A stretch of DNA of 64,000 bases from JADCCX01 sp031431475 (lineage in GTDB: Bacteria > Pseudomonadota > Alphaproteobacteria > Rhizobiales > Beijerinckiaceae). The stretch's first letter is position 1, and every line of letters begins with the position of its first letter. Made by a program: the position numbers and the translations under genes. A model generated the notes under the pieces. It was not told where the DNA came from. It ran no database searches and saw only the letters and a program-made list of their open reading frames with translations. The DNA lies in contig JANPDL010000006.1 of NCBI GenBank assembly GCA_031431475.1, positions 62,001-126,000 on the forward strand. The letters are read 5' to 3'. This document shows, one piece after another, positions 18,279 to 27,491 of the stretch.

Positions 18279-18992
18279 CTATCCGGCCCGGGCGGCCGCC
18301 GTGGCCCGCATGTGCTCAAGGATGTGAAGACCGGACCCCTCGACATGGCGCGCCACGAGCTCAGCGGCCTTGTCCGCGTCGCCAGCCTTGATGTGCGCGA
18401 TGAGTTCGCGATGATCGCTGATCACCTGCGCCCGACGCGCGAGGGTGAAGCCGAAACGGCCGCTGATCGCGCGGAGCACCTCGCGATGCTTCCACCACAA
18501 TTCCGCAGCGTGCCGGTTGTAGTGCCGTTCATAGATCAGGGAGTGGAACTTGGTGTCCAACTCGCTGTGCTTGATCCGATCAGCGAAATTATTGACCTCG
18601 ATCTGGGTCTGTATCCACTCCAGTTGCGCGATGTCGGCCTCCGTCGCCATTCTGACGAACCAGCGCGTCAGGGCAGGCTCGATCAGGACGCCGATCTCGG
18701 TGATGTCGCGTACGAAATCCCGGTCGATCGGCCGCACGCGGGCGCCGCGATTGCGCGTGAAGATCACAAAGCCTTCGCCGCGGAGTAGCTGCAGCACCTC
18801 CCGGACCGGCGTCGTCGAGCTGCCGTGACGCTTGGCGAGGTCGGAGGCGACAAGTCGCTCATCGGCCTTGAGTTGTCCCGAGACAATATCGTCGCGGATG
18901 ACCTTGTACAGCTGCGCCGTGGAATCGGTTGTGACGCCAATTGGATCAATCCCCACCGGAGGGGCCACCTTGTATTCTTTCCTGTTTTCCAA
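18279..18992 (-). CDS. GntR-family regulator (FCD) of the enolase/ABC locus
   Basis: A 237-residue regulator. Its N-terminal winged helix reads LYKVIRDDIVSGQLKADERL, VASDLAKRHGSSTTPVREVLQLL and FTRNRGARVRPI; the FCD domain holds ELDTKFHSLIYERH and the terminal AAELVARHVEGSG. It is divergent from the ABC transporter operon and lies 51 bases before the first minus-strand enolase gene, so it can control both arms from the 178-base gap. Relatives in this subfamily sense sugar acids such as galactonate, gluconate or uronates; the effector here is unknown. Confidence 0.9.
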   Translation of the reverse strand: MENRKEYKVAPPVGIDPIGVTTDSTAQLYKVIRDDIVSGQLKADERLVASDLAKRHGSSTTPVREVLQLLRGEGFVIFTRNRGARVRPIDRDFVRDITEIGVLIEPALTRWFVRMATEADIAQLEWIQTQIEVNNFADRIKHSELDTKFHSLIYERHYNRHAAELWWKHREVLRAISGRFGFTLARRAQVISDHRELIAHIKAGDADKAAELVARHVEGSGLHILEHMRATAAARAG

Positions 18993-19028
18993 GCTGGCCT
19001 CTCAATCCAAATCATACGCAGATCAACC

Positions 19029-19046
19029 CAGATAATATATGATCTG
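19029..19046. promoter_or_regulatory. inverted repeat, putative operator of the enolase/ABC locus
   Basis: CAGATAATATATGATCTG has perfect CAGAT/ATCTG arms around an eight-base AT-rich centre, placed between the divergent GntR and ABC genes. It has the same 5-8-5 geometry as the repeat at 2716-2733. TATGAT within it could be a -10 hexamer for the ABC operon, although no good -35 is present. Assignment to the GntR protein is inference. Confidence 0.5.
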
Positions 19047-19170
19047 ATAAGATTGACATACAAGTTATGTTCTGCGAGCGTCAATCCATTGGAGCGCCGC
19101 TTAAAAGAACAGCTCCAGACAGGGTGGAATTGCACAGGGTCAGCGTGAGCTGGCAGGATGGAGGGAATAA

Positions 19171-20655
19171 ATGTCGAGTCTTAACTTCGGCCGCCTCGTT
19201 CGTCGCGGCGTTTCGCTGGCCGCCATAACAGCGTCGTTCATGTGTTCGCCCGCCTCGGCGCAGGCGCCTGTCGACCTGAGCAAGTGGTCGCCAGAGTATG
19301 TGCGCGCCATCGCGGGAACCAAGGATTTCGACACCGCGGCCGATTGCGGCAAGGTTACGCCGCTCGCCCACAAGGGGCGTGTTACGTTCTGGTACCAGGG
19401 CGTTTTCGAAGGCGACCCCGATCTCCTGCGGCAATATTACAGGGACTTCTTCGCGACATTCCGGAAGACGTACCCCAACATCCAGCTCGAGGAGCAGGCG
19501 CTCACCTATAACGATCTTCTGGACAAGTTCCGCACGGCGCTACTGGGCAATGCCGGACCGATGGTGGTGCGGCTGCAGATACTCGGCGGCGTGGAATTCG
19601 CCTCAAAGGGCTATATCCAGGAACTGAAGCCCGAGGACGTCGGCTATTCGACCCAGGATTTCTGGCCCGGAGCCATGAAGTCGAACATGTGGAAGGGCAA
19701 GACCTACGGCATTCCGACCAACAACGAGACGATGGCGCTGATCTGGAACGCCGACATCTTCAAGCGCGCCGGCCTGGACCCCGAGAAGGCACCGGCGACC
19801 TGGGATGATGTCGTCAGATATTCCAAGCAGATCAACGAGAAGGTCGGGGTTTCGGGCTACGGCCTTGTCGCTCGAAAGAACGCCGGCAACACGCCCTACC
19901 GCTTCCTGCCGCAGCTCTGGGGTTACGGCGGCGGCGTGTTCGACGAGGCCTCGCCGAGCCCGAATTATTCGCAGATCCAGCTGAACAGCGCGGCAAGCAA
20001 GCGGGCCCTGCAAGCCTCCTATGACATGTACGTCCGCGACAAATCAGTGCCGGTCTCGGCATTGACGAACCAGCAGGCGGACAATCAGCCTTTGTTTCTG
20101 GCCGGTCAGCTCGGCATGATGATTTCGCACCCGTCGGACTACGACGTCATGCTGGATCTCAAGAAGAGGGTGACTGGAAGCGACGTCCAGAAGGCGCAAA
20201 ACGTCATCGACAACATGCGCTACGGCCTGATTCCGACTGGGCCGGACGGCAAGCGCGCCGTCGTGTTCGGCGGCTCCAACATGCACATCCTGAAGCCCGA
20301 ATATGTTGACGGCGGCAAGGTGGATCAACCGGCCGCAAAAGCGATCACCTGTTTCTGGACAAGCCCAGAATGGTCGCTGAAGATGGCCTATGCCGGTTCG
20401 AACCCGGGTAACCTCAACGGCTTCAAGACGAAGTGGATGAAGGAGCGCCTTGAGAACATCAGGTTCCTCGACGTCACGACTTCGATGCTGCCCTATGGCA
20501 TCCCGTTCCCGACGATTCCGGAGACGCCGGAGATCATGAACATCGTCGTGCCCGACATGCTTCAGAATGCCCTCACCGGGACGATGACGGTCGATCAGGC
20601 CGCCGAAGACGCGGCCAAGAAAGTCAAAAGCATCATGAGCGGCGGCAAGCTCTAG
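19171..20655 (+). CDS. sugar ABC transporter substrate-binding protein (family 1)
   Basis: A 494-residue extracellular solute-binding protein. The first 31 residues form a signal peptide (MSSLNFGRLVRRGVSLAAI with SPASAQA before the cleavage point). The mature protein shows the family 1 sugar-binding fold, e.g. YGIPTNNETMALIWNADIFKRAG and PATWDDVVRYSKQI. Length exceeds maltose-binding protein by about 100 residues, as in some rhizobial receptors for acidic or oligomeric sugars. It starts the plus-strand arm: receptor, two permeases, ATPase, enolase D, RraA, enolase E. Confidence 0.9.
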   Translation: MSSLNFGRLVRRGVSLAAITASFMCSPASAQAPVDLSKWSPEYVRAIAGTKDFDTAADCGKVTPLAHKGRVTFWYQGVFEGDPDLLRQYYRDFFATFRKTYPNIQLEEQALTYNDLLDKFRTALLGNAGPMVVRLQILGGVEFASKGYIQELKPEDVGYSTQDFWPGAMKSNMWKGKTYGIPTNNETMALIWNADIFKRAGLDPEKAPATWDDVVRYSKQINEKVGVSGYGLVARKNAGNTPYRFLPQLWGYGGGVFDEASPSPNYSQIQLNSAASKRALQASYDMYVRDKSVPVSALTNQQADNQPLFLAGQLGMMISHPSDYDVMLDLKKRVTGSDVQKAQNVIDNMRYGLIPTGPDGKRAVVFGGSNMHILKPEYVDGGKVDQPAAKAITCFWTSPEWSLKMAYAGSNPGNLNGFKTKWMKERLENIRFLDVTTSMLPYGIPFPTIPETPEIMNIVVPDMLQNALTGTMTVDQAAEDAAKKVKSIMSGGKL

Positions 20656-20725
20656 CGCCGGCGCCTCCAACGCGACCGGCGGCGACCGCCGCCGGTCCAT
20701 TCCCCGACAACGGAAGGCTGGCCCG

Positions 20726-21679
20726 ATGACCATGGCGACACGCCTGGCTGAGGCTCCTGTGCAAGCAAGTGCGCTCCAGTCCGGCCTCCTTTGGCGGATC
20801 TGGACCAGTCGTGTGGACTATCTCTACGTCATGCCTGCGATCGTGGTGATGCTCATCGTCATCGCCTATCCGATCTACTACACCGTCGAGCTGTCGTTCT
20901 TCAACACGCCGCCCAGCCTGCAGTTGCGCGACAAGATATTCGTGGGCCTGGACAACTACACGCTGATCCTCAGCAGCGAAGTGTTTTGGCAGGTCACTCT
21001 CAACACCTTCATATGGACCATTGCGTCGACCGGTCTCGCCTACGTCCTGGGGTTGGGGTGCGCCCTCGCCCTGCACCGCGACTTCGTCGGCCGGGCCGTC
21101 TTGCGCGCCATCCTGATCATACCCTGGGTGATCAGCGCGGTCGCCGCGTCTTATATCTGGAAGTGGATCTACCACTCGAACTTCGGCGTCATCGGCGCCG
21201 TTCTGGTGGAGCTCGGATTCGCCAGCCGTCCTCCTAACTTCATCGACAACGTCAACACGGTCCTCCCCTCGTTGATCGTCGTCAACGTGTGGCGGGAGTT
21301 TCCCTTCGCGATGATCATGTTGGCGGCCGGACTGCAGACTGTGCCGGATCAGTTGCTCCGGGCGGCGAGAGTCGACGGCGCTAGCGCCTGGCAGCGCTTC
21401 TGGCACGTGACGTTCCCGCATATCAGGGGCGTGTCAATCGCGACCATCCTTTTGCTCGCGGTGGCGAACTTCAATTCCTTCATCGTTCCCTGGATCATGA
21501 CCGGAGGCGGCCCCGCCAATGCCTCCCATATCTGGATAACCCATATCTATGAACTGGCCTTCGGGCGGCAGCGCTGGGGTGTCGCGGCCGCCTATTCGGT
21601 CCTCCTGTTCCTCATCCTGATGGCGCTCGGCTACTTCTACGTCCGTGGCCTCAGTGGCAATGAGAAGGAGCGCGGTTGA
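20726..21679 (+). CDS. sugar ABC transporter permease (MalF/UgpA type)
   Basis: A 317-residue inner-membrane permease with six membrane segments. RIWTSRVDYLYVMPAIVVML is the first span; the EAA loop is VPDQLLRAARVDGASAWQRFWHVTFP (about residues 207-232; LLRAARVDGA is the contact with the ATPase). It is followed with a TGATG overlap by the second permease, with which it forms the heterodimeric channel. Confidence 0.93.
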   Translation: MTMATRLAEAPVQASALQSGLLWRIWTSRVDYLYVMPAIVVMLIVIAYPIYYTVELSFFNTPPSLQLRDKIFVGLDNYTLILSSEVFWQVTLNTFIWTIASTGLAYVLGLGCALALHRDFVGRAVLRAILIIPWVISAVAASYIWKWIYHSNFGVIGAVLVELGFASRPPNFIDNVNTVLPSLIVVNVWREFPFAMIMLAAGLQTVPDQLLRAARVDGASAWQRFWHVTFPHIRGVSIATILLLAVANFNSFIVPWIMTGGGPANASHIWITHIYELAFGRQRWGVAAAYSVLLFLILMALGYFYVRGLSGNEKERG

Positions 21680-22551
21680 TGACCGCCGCCGCCGCGCGCA
21701 GGACCCGTGCTGGAATCGACGTCTGGCGCTGGGCCGGACGCGCATTCCTCACGCTGATGCTGCTGTTCACTGCGCTTCCGATGTTCTGGATGCTTCTGAC
21801 ATCGATCAAGTCAGGTTTCGCGGCGATGCAGTTTCCGCCGCAATGGTGGCCGAACGAACCGACGCTGGCGAGCTACCGGAAGCTGCTCGATCCAACCAAC
21901 AGCGTGGGCAAGGACTTTCTGCAATTCTTCTGGAACAGCCTTTTCGTATCGACCATGTCGACGATCCTCTCGGTCATCGTCGCGGTGCCGGCGGCCTACG
22001 CCTTCTCGCGGTTCGACTTTCCGGGGCGCAAGATGCTCTTCTTCTCGGTGCTTTTGCGCAACATGTTCCCGGCGGTGATCTTCCTGGTCCCGCTTTTCAT
22101 CCTGATGCGGTTGCTCGGCCTCATGAATACGCACGGATCGCTGATCCTGACCTATCTGACGTTCGGCCTCCCGCTCGCGATCTGGCTGCTCAAGGGCTTC
22201 TACGACAACATTCCCTACCAGCTCGAGCAGGCGGCCCGAATCGACGGCGCCACCCGATTCCAGGCGTTTCTTCTGATCGTCATGCCGCTTTCGATGCCGG
22301 GCATCATCGCGACGGCGATCTACTCCTTCATCGGCGCCTGGAACGAGTACATCTTCGCCTACACGTTCATCAACAGGAACGACCAGCTGACACTGCCGGT
22401 CGGCATCCAGCGATTCTTCTCCGAGAACACTTCGGATTTCCCCGGCCTCATGGCGGCGAGCTTCATGATGAGCGTGCCGGTCGTCGTGCTCTTCCTTCTG
22501 CTCCAGCGCTACTTCGTCCGCGCACTCACCGAAGGCGCGGTCAAACACTAG
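21679..22551 (+). CDS. sugar ABC transporter permease (MalG/UgpE type)
   Basis: A 290-residue permease beginning at the ATG that shares its last base with the previous stop codon (TGATG); a TTG three bases earlier is also open. Six membrane spans are visible, the second helix region reads FFWNSLFVSTMSTILSVIVA. The EAA loop is IPYQLEQAARIDGATRFQAFLLIVMP, and PLFILMRLLGLMNTHGSLIL is typical for the MalG branch. The protein completes the membrane channel of the enolase-locus importer. Confidence 0.93.
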   Translation: MTAAAARRTRAGIDVWRWAGRAFLTLMLLFTALPMFWMLLTSIKSGFAAMQFPPQWWPNEPTLASYRKLLDPTNSVGKDFLQFFWNSLFVSTMSTILSVIVAVPAAYAFSRFDFPGRKMLFFSVLLRNMFPAVIFLVPLFILMRLLGLMNTHGSLILTYLTFGLPLAIWLLKGFYDNIPYQLEQAARIDGATRFQAFLLIVMPLSMPGIIATAIYSFIGAWNEYIFAYTFINRNDQLTLPVGIQRFFSENTSDFPGLMAASFMMSVPVVVLFLLLQRYFVRALTEGAVKH

Positions 22552-22563
22552 AAAGCAGGTTTC

Positions 22564-23661
22564 ATGGCCCACGTGGTCTTGAGAAATCTCGTCAAGATGT
22601 ATGGCCCCTACAAGGCTGTGAACGATGTGTCCCTGACCGTCGATGACGGGGAATTCGTCGCACTTGTCGGTCCCTCGGGATGCGGCAAGACGACCACGCT
22701 CAATCTAGTCGCGGGGCTGATTCCGGTCGACTCGGGCGAGATCGCCATCGGGGACCGCGTGGTCAACGACGTCGACCCGAAGGACCGCGACATCGCCATG
22801 GTCTTTCAGAACTACGCGCTCTACCCGCAGAAGACGGTCTACAAGAACCTCGCGTTCCCGCTGCAGATGCGCAAGCTCCCGCGCGACGAGATCGACCGCA
22901 AGGTCAGGGAAGCGGCGCGCATGCTCGACATGACGCATCTGCTCGAGCGCAAGCCGCGCGAGCTGTCCGGAGGACAACAACAGCGCGTAGCCTTGGGCCG
23001 TGCGCTGGTGCGCGACCCCGCAGTGTTCCTGATGGACGAGCCGCTCTCCAACCTCGACGCCAAGCTGCGCGTGCAGATGCGCTCCGAGATCAAGCGCTTC
23101 CACCAGGACCTCAACGCCACGATCATCTATGTGACGCATGACCAGCTCGAAGCCGTCACCATGGCCGACAAGATGGCCGTGATGAACGGCGGTTTTCTCC
23201 AGCAGTACGATTCGCCGGCCCAGGTCTTCGCCCATCCGGTCAACATGTTCGTCGCCAGCTTCATCGGCAGCCCGGCGATGAGTCTCATTCCGCTTGAGGC
23301 GTCGACGGTCGATGGCCGCACGATGCTGACCGGCGCGGAAGGCTGGACGATGACGCTCTCGCCCCTCAACGCCCGGAAGGTTCAGCGCGCGACCACCAGC
23401 AAGGTCGTTCTGGGCGCGCGCCACTCGACGATCAAGCTGACCACCAGTGCGGTTCCCGGCGCGATTCCGGCAAAGGCTTACACCGTGGAGCCCACAGGCG
23501 ATGTGACCTTCGTGCAGGCGTTGCTCTCCGGGGCAGTCGTCAACATCAGCGTGCCGCCCAACATCCCCATCGCGCCAGATCAGCCGATCTGGCTCGCGTT
23601 TGACCAGGAGCGCATGCATCTGTTCGATGGCGCAACAGAAATGGCCCTGAAGGTCGATTGA
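22564..23661 (+). CDS. sugar ABC transporter ATP-binding protein (MalK/UgpC type)
   Basis: A 365-residue ATPase. Walker A is GPSGCGKTT (about 38-46), Q-loop VFQNYALYP, signature LSGGQQQRVALGRALV, Walker B VFLMDEPLSNLDA and switch His in YVTHDQLEA. The C-terminal 130 residues form a TOBE/OB regulatory domain as in MalK. Start MAHVVLRNLVKMYGPYKAVND is 12 bases after the second permease with AAGCAGG in front. It energises uptake for the locus; the full set (receptor, two permeases, ATPase) is present, so the transporter is complete. Confidence 0.95.
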   Translation: MAHVVLRNLVKMYGPYKAVNDVSLTVDDGEFVALVGPSGCGKTTTLNLVAGLIPVDSGEIAIGDRVVNDVDPKDRDIAMVFQNYALYPQKTVYKNLAFPLQMRKLPRDEIDRKVREAARMLDMTHLLERKPRELSGGQQQRVALGRALVRDPAVFLMDEPLSNLDAKLRVQMRSEIKRFHQDLNATIIYVTHDQLEAVTMADKMAVMNGGFLQQYDSPAQVFAHPVNMFVASFIGSPAMSLIPLEASTVDGRTMLTGAEGWTMTLSPLNARKVQRATTSKVVLGARHSTIKLTTSAVPGAIPAKAYTVEPTGDVTFVQALLSGAVVNISVPPNIPIAPDQPIWLAFDQERMHLFDGATEMALKVD

Positions 23662-23676
23662 GATGGAAGGGATTCG

Positions 23677-24858
23677 ATGCACCCCCCGGGGACAAGCATG
23701 AGAGCGAAGCTCAAGATCACGGGGATCATACCCTACCCGGTGTGGGTGGGGACCCGGAACCAGATGCTGGTCAAGGTCGAGACTGACCTGGGCGTCTTCG
23801 GATGGGGCGAAAGCGGCCTGAGCGGTCGTGAGAAGGCTGTCGCCGGCGCTATCGAGCATTTTCGCGAGTTCCTCATCGGCCGGGATCCGATGCAGATCGG
23901 CCGGATCTGGCAGGAGACCTATCGCAGCCAGTATTTCGAAGGCGGGCGCGTGCTGCAGGCGGCGATTTCCGCCATTGACATCGCCCTGCACGACATTAAG
24001 GGCAAGGTGCTGGGGGTGCCGGTCTACGAACTGCTGGGCGGCAAGCAGCGCGACCGCATCCCCACGTTCGCCTCCACCGGCGACGAGGCGGAAGGTGATG
24101 CCGCCGTCGAGCGCGCCCGCGAACTGGCGGCGCAGGGATGGCGGGCTATCCGCTTCTTTCCGGCCGGACAAAGCAGCAAGGACATCTTCGAGCCCCGCGA
24201 ATCGATCGGTCCTACCGCCAGAATGCTCAACAAGGCGCGCGACGTGCTCGGCGACGATCTGGTGCTGGGCATCGATTACCATCATCGGCTGTCGGTGGCC
24301 GAGGCGGCGAGCTTCTGCAGCAAGCTCGGCCGGGGCGTGCTCGATTTCCTCGAGGAGCCTATACGGGACGAGACGCCCGAAGCCTATGAATCCTTGCGCA
24401 CGATGACGGACATTCCCTTCGCCATCGGCGAGGAATTCTCCAGCAAGTGGCAATTTCTGCCCTACATCGAACGGGGCATCCACCAGTTCAACCGACTCGA
24501 CGTCTGCAACGTCGGCGGGCTCACCGAGGCGATGAAAGTCGCCGGCTGGAGCGAGGCGCATTACGTCGATCTGATGCCGCACAATCCACTCGGCCCAGTG
24601 TGCACGGCGGCGACCATCCATCTCGCCGCGGCTGTACCAAATTTCGCGTGGCTGGAAACGCGGGTTCCAGAGGCCAAGGGCTTCAACAATTCCGAGTACT
24701 TCCCTGTACAGCCCCGGCTCGACGGCGTCGACTATCCGGTCGTCGATCTGCCGGGCCTCGGCGTCGAGGTCAACGAAGCGGCGATCAGCGCTGAGAGCCT
24801 GCGCTTTTGGGAGGCACCGCATCTCAGGCGCCGAGATGGTTCCGTCACAAACTGGTAG
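23677..24858 (+). CDS. enolase-superfamily protein D (galactonate dehydratase-like)
   Basis: A 393-residue enzyme; MRAKLKITGIIPYPVW, seven codons in, is an alternative start. The ligands are in LGIDYHHRLS (Asp200 and a His at 202), DFLEEPIRDE (Glu226), AIGEEFSSKW (Glu252) and the catalytic-His stretch LMPHNPLGPVCTAA (His302), which is the hallmark of the D-galactonate dehydratase branch. Instead of Lys-x-Lys it has Arg159-Phe-Phe. The enzyme would dehydrate an aldonate to a 2-keto-3-deoxy acid. It follows the ATPase gene by 15 bases and precedes the RraA gene. Confidence 0.9.
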   Translation: MHPPGTSMRAKLKITGIIPYPVWVGTRNQMLVKVETDLGVFGWGESGLSGREKAVAGAIEHFREFLIGRDPMQIGRIWQETYRSQYFEGGRVLQAAISAIDIALHDIKGKVLGVPVYELLGGKQRDRIPTFASTGDEAEGDAAVERARELAAQGWRAIRFFPAGQSSKDIFEPRESIGPTARMLNKARDVLGDDLVLGIDYHHRLSVAEAASFCSKLGRGVLDFLEEPIRDETPEAYESLRTMTDIPFAIGEEFSSKWQFLPYIERGIHQFNRLDVCNVGGLTEAMKVAGWSEAHYVDLMPHNPLGPVCTAATIHLAAAVPNFAWLETRVPEAKGFNNSEYFPVQPRLDGVDYPVVDLPGLGVEVNEAAISAESLRFWEAPHLRRRDGSVTNW

Positions 24859-24880
24859 TTTTTAAACCCCGAGGGTAGCA

Positions 24881-25627
24881 ATGCACAAGACTTCCGACAT
24901 CGTTCGCCCGCCGAAGAAACTGATCGAGGGCCTCAAGGGCATTGGAGCCGCGACTGTCGCCGGCACACTCGGCCACATGGGGTTCCGCAGCCCGCACATG
25001 ATGGGCCCGATTGCGCAAAACCACGGCAAGTCCATTGTCGGTCCGGCACTGACGCTACAGTTCCTTCCGCAGCGGCCCGATCTCTTCGACGAGGGCGAAT
25101 ACGCCGATCCTGAAACGCAACTGCATCGGCATGTGCTCTACCATGTTCAGGAGGGCGACGTGGTCGTCGTGGACGCGCGTGGAAGCATGACCTCGGGCGT
25201 CTTCGGCGACATGATGTCGACCTACTTCAAGGGACGGGGCGGCGCGGGCATCGTCATCGACGGCTGCATGCGCGACCGGCCCAATGTTGAAAAGCTCGAC
25301 ATTCCGCTCTGGCTTCGCGGCTGGACACCGAACTACCATGTGCAGACCACGATCTTCCCCAACGCGGTCAATGTTCCGATCGCCTGCGGCAACGTCGCCG
25401 TAATTCCGGGCGACATCATCGTTGCCGACGACGACGGAGTCGTGGTGGTTCCCGTCTCGATGGCGCAGGCGGTGATCGACGAGGCGAAGAAGCATGCGGA
25501 ATGGGAAGTTTTCTCGCGCGAGAAACTCCTCCAGGGCGAGCCGTTGCAACGCTATTATCCGCTGCATCCCGATGCGAACGACGAGTATCAGGCCTGGCGC
25601 AAAAAGCAGAAGAAAAAGAAGTCCTGA
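24881..25627 (+). CDS. RraA-family protein (keto-acid aldolase/decarboxylase-like)
   Basis: A 248-residue member of the RraA/HMG-aldolase fold. The central block RGSMTSGVFGDMMSTYFKGRGGAGIVIDGCMRD contains the Gly-x-x-Gly-Asp and the Arg-Asp pair (G..GxxD, then CMRD) that bind the divalent metal and pyruvate enolate in class II HMG/CHA aldolases. VIPGDIIVADDDGVVVVP is the family C-terminal block. Two enolase genes flank it, so it may cleave or decarboxylate the keto-deoxy sugar acids they make; regulation of RNase E is less likely here. The tail is Lys-rich (KKQKKKKS). Confidence 0.85.
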   Translation: MHKTSDIVRPPKKLIEGLKGIGAATVAGTLGHMGFRSPHMMGPIAQNHGKSIVGPALTLQFLPQRPDLFDEGEYADPETQLHRHVLYHVQEGDVVVVDARGSMTSGVFGDMMSTYFKGRGGAGIVIDGCMRDRPNVEKLDIPLWLRGWTPNYHVQTTIFPNAVNVPIACGNVAVIPGDIIVADDDGVVVVPVSMAQAVIDEAKKHAEWEVFSREKLLQGEPLQRYYPLHPDANDEYQAWRKKQKKKKS

Positions 25628-25701
25628 CCCGGGGACGGATCAAGAGCCGCGCGGCCTTGGCCGGCTGCGCCTATCGCCATTTCAACGCAGTGAGGGACGA
25701 A

Positions 25702-26859
25702 GTGAAGATCATCGACATCAAGACGGCTGTGGTCGCCTATCATGGCAAGGCGACTCTGGTCAGGATCGATACCGACGCCGGCATTTCGGGCTTTGGCGAG
25801 GCCAACCCGGATGCGGGAGCAGCCGCCATCGTCGGACTGATCAATGAGTTGAAACCGGAACTGATTGGCGAAGACCCGCGCAACGTTGAATACTGCTGGG
25901 AGAAAATCCGGAGGAAGCACGTCTTCTCCGGCGCGCAATCCGGCGTCTTCCTGATTGCCCTGACCGGCCTTGAGATGGCTCTTTGGGATATCGCGGCCAA
26001 GGCGGCCGGACAGCCGCTCTATCGCATGTTCGGTGGCAAGTTCCGCGATCGCGTCCGGCTGTATGCGGATTGCGGAGATGGCGATGACGCCTCCGGCTCA
26101 GTCAAGGGCTGCGTCTCCCGGGCAAAACGCATGGTCAAGGAAGGATTCTCCGCCCTCAAGTTCGACATCGACAATCTGAACCATCCCGCGAAATTCGATG
26201 CGGTCAATCATACGATCAACGGCGCGGAACTGCGTTCGATGGTGGAGCGAGTGGCCGCGGTGCGCGAGGCCATCGGCCCCGACATCGATCTGTGCATCGA
26301 CCTGCACGCCCGCTACGATGTGCCGAGCGCCTGCCGGATCGCCTCGGAGATGGAGCGCTTCGACCTGCTTTGGCTGGAAGAACCGATCCCGGCTGAGAAT
26401 GTTGCCGCGCTGAAGCAGATCCGCATGCGCAGCAAGACTCCGATCTGTGTCGGTGAAAACCAGTATTTGCGCTGGGGCTTCCGTGAGTTGCTCGAACAGC
26501 AATGTGCGGACGTTCTGATGCCGGACGTTCCCAAATGCGGCGGCCTTTCGGAAAGCCGGAAAATTGCCCATCTTGCCGAAATCTATTATCTGCCCTTCGC
26601 GCCGCATCTTGTCTCTACGCCGCTCGGCACCATGGCGACATGCCATGTCTGCGCCAGCGTGCCCAATTTTCTCGTTCTCGAGTGGCACGCCCTTGAGGAA
26701 CGCGCGGTGTGGGATAGCTACTTGCATGTGCCGGGCGGCGGAAAATCGATCGTTAAGGACGGCTACATCGCCCTTCCTGATTCGCCCGGCATCGGCGTCG
26801 AGCTGAACATGGCCGGCGTGCGCAAACACGCCGTCCCGGGCTACGGCATTTTCGAGTAA
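25702..26859 (+). CDS. enolase-superfamily acid-sugar dehydratase-like protein E
   Basis: I start at the GTG at 25702, preceded by GAGGGACG, giving 385 residues (MKIIDIKTAVVAYHGKATLV). The frame is open upstream to 25501 through the RraA end but without family sequence. Ligands: LCIDLHARYD (Asp200), WLEEPIPAE (Glu226), CVGENQYL (Glu252); His302 in FAPHLVSTPLG; Lys153 in ALKFDID. The sequence resembles neither D nor A closely, although the barrel motifs match. Last gene of the plus-strand operon, 74 bases behind the RraA gene. Confidence 0.88.
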   Translation: MKIIDIKTAVVAYHGKATLVRIDTDAGISGFGEANPDAGAAAIVGLINELKPELIGEDPRNVEYCWEKIRRKHVFSGAQSGVFLIALTGLEMALWDIAAKAAGQPLYRMFGGKFRDRVRLYADCGDGDDASGSVKGCVSRAKRMVKEGFSALKFDIDNLNHPAKFDAVNHTINGAELRSMVERVAAVREAIGPDIDLCIDLHARYDVPSACRIASEMERFDLLWLEEPIPAENVAALKQIRMRSKTPICVGENQYLRWGFRELLEQQCADVLMPDVPKCGGLSESRKIAHLAEIYYLPFAPHLVSTPLGTMATCHVCASVPNFLVLEWHALEERAVWDSYLHVPGGGKSIVKDGYIALPDSPGIGVELNMAGVRKHAVPGYGIFE

Positions 26860-27021
26860 GTGAACCACCCCAGCTTTGAAATAGGCCAACGGTCGCCACC
26901 CAATGTCCGTTTCAAGGCGCGTATTGTTTCCCCGGAATGACCGCCTTGAGCCAGGAGCCGACGTTCGTTACTCCAATGCAAAATCGAGAATGCAGACATT
27001 CAGTCGGCATTGCGAAAAGCG

Positions 27022-27426
27022 CTACCTCTCCGGTTTCAGCACAAGCACAAGTGCCATAAGCGCCCAGAATACAGAATATTCTGCGCCTTTGAACTGCCAG
27101 AACCATGCGCTGTGATTGGCCACGATAATCGTACCAAGCATGAACACGATCAGTAGCACTGCAGCGGGACGAACGTAGCGACCACTCATGATCGCGAGAC
27201 CCACCGCTATCTGGAAGATTGCCGCACCAATGACCCACGCAGGAGCAGGGTTCAGCCCGAAGACCTGCCCGAAAACCTCGACTTCCTTGTCGTAAAACAG
27301 GAATTTTCCGATCCCGTGCGGGATCAGCATCCCACCGACAGTGAAGCGCAGAAGCATGTCTGACAATTCCGTGCGGTTCTTCGCACCAGGCTCTGCAGCC
27401 GAAAGGCTTTGGGTTGCATCCGTCAT
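27022..27426 (-). CDS. DoxX-family membrane protein
   Basis: A 134-residue protein; the ATG at 27426 (MTDATQSLSAAEPG) is preceded by GGAGAACC. Four hydrophobic helices follow, with LLRFTVGGMLIPHGIGKFL (about 24-42), AWVIGAAIFQIAVGLAIM, AAVLLIVFMLGTIIVANHS and a last span ending VLKPER. The LIPHGIGK motif is typical for DoxX. Family members are quinol-oxidase accessory or redox-stress membrane proteins; a cytochrome c gene lies 65 bases upstream on the same strand, so a respiratory link is plausible but unproved. Confidence 0.85.
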   Translation of the reverse strand: MTDATQSLSAAEPGAKNRTELSDMLLRFTVGGMLIPHGIGKFLFYDKEVEVFGQVFGLNPAPAWVIGAAIFQIAVGLAIMSGRYVRPAAVLLIVFMLGTIIVANHSAWFWQFKGAEYSVFWALMALVLVLKPER

Positions 27427-27491
27427 CTGGGTTCTCCGTGTTGAGTTGTGTTTGATCGCTGCGATAAGCAGCGAAAATTTCTTACCGACGA

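Noticed and set aside
19053..19058. TTGACA as a -35 box for the ABC operon
   Set aside because: No acceptable -10 hexamer at 16-18 bases downstream; TATGTT follows after only eight bases.
22705..24822. 705-residue open frame on the minus strand, antisense to the ATPase and enolase D genes
   Set aside because: It is Arg/His/Asp-rich shadow coding caused by GC-rich third positions; both plus-strand genes have complete family motifs.
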